64,000 nucleotides of DNA from CAADGU01 sp035444285 (GTDB taxonomy: Bacteria > Chloroflexota > Anaerolineae > Promineifilales > Promineifilaceae), in contig DAOMOK010000005.1 of NCBI GenBank assembly GCA_035444285.1, forward strand, positions 186,001 through 250,000, in the 5' to 3' direction. A program made the translations under genes and the position numbers. The number at the start of each line of letters is the position of its first letter. Within the stretch, counting starts at the first letter, position 1. This document shows, in pieces, positions 63,944-64,000 of the stretch. Under the pieces are notes generated by a model. It was not told where the DNA came from and did no database searches. It was given only the letters and a program-made list of their open reading frames with translations.

Positions 63944-64000
63944 ATGATGGCTCAACAAACCGACGCCGCTACCGAGCGCGTCAAGACCTGCCTCTGGCTG
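63944..64000 (+). CDS. Start of a protein of unknown function (3' truncated by window)
   Basis: Nineteen codons are visible from ATGATG after a GAAGGAGCAG ribosome-binding site. The residues are polar (MMAQQTDAATERVKTC) and then LWL, as at the edge of a first membrane helix. Too little is present for identification. Confidence 0.6.
   Translation, partial: MMAQQTDAATERVKTCLWL

Overview
The window is GC-rich, densely coding bacterial chromosome. The gene families point to the Chloroflexota, probably an Anaerolineae- or Caldilineae-like lineage: a SARP-type NB-ARC/TPR regulator, very large secreted FG-GAP/PKD proteins ending in IYLPVI-R/K, a BMP-type nucleoside ABC transporter, an LCP protein, a YbdK-type ligase and atypical SDR enzymes. 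This placement is inference; no rRNA gene is present. TGA is used as an ordinary stop by many genes.

Region 1 (1-16400, all + strand) is a polysaccharide or glycoconjugate island: six GT4-type glycosyltransferases (one cut by the window start), a Trm112-like/SAM methyltransferase, two polytopic GT39/83-like membrane proteins, two tandem sulfotransferase-fold proteins, a secreted FG-GAP protein and a small conserved protein. Many of these genes overlap by 4-20 nt, which suggests a translationally coupled operon building and decorating a possibly sulfated glycan. Region 2 (16400-28580, - strand) is one 3989-residue secreted protein with a degenerate transglutaminase fold, repeated beta-sandwiches, FG-GAP repeats, NEW3-like repeats and PKD domains, coupled to a 67-residue upstream gene. 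Region 3 (29000-35500) holds the SARP-like regulator, an ABC-2 polysaccharide permease without a visible ATPase, an LCP lipoprotein and the ribosome-rescue factor ArfB.

Region 4 (35500-45900) mixes metabolism with the two most unusual loci. One is a membrane-anchored thioredoxin-like gene whose first active-site cysteine is replaced by an in-frame TGA followed by a SECIS-like hairpin, a candidate selenoprotein. The other is a tRNA-Arg(UCU) gene split by a group I intron, apparently subgroup IC3, that encodes a PD-(D/E)XK homing endonuclease. Nearby are a phosphomutase-like enzyme, a flavin reductase, two SDR proteins, the NAD(P)HX repair enzyme, a PAS protein, an MBL-fold hydrolase, tRNA-Val(CAC) with its own promoter and terminator, and a 48-codon membrane peptide gene with promoter and terminator.

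Region 5 (45900-64000) carries a HicAB module, a four-gene BMP/nucleoside ABC transporter, an M50-like/TPR membrane protein, carbamate kinase, an epimerase, leucyl aminopeptidase, a GCS2-family ligase, a class V aminotransferase, an FG-GAP lipoprotein, a Fic protein with a palindromic upstream site, two small membrane proteins and an LppX-like lipoprotein. Two genome-scale patterns run throughout. The octamer palindrome ACGGCCGT is extremely over-represented on and between genes. Several families of hairpin-forming short repeats occupy almost every gap, often supply the stop codon of the adjoining gene, and in places lie in frame inside genes.
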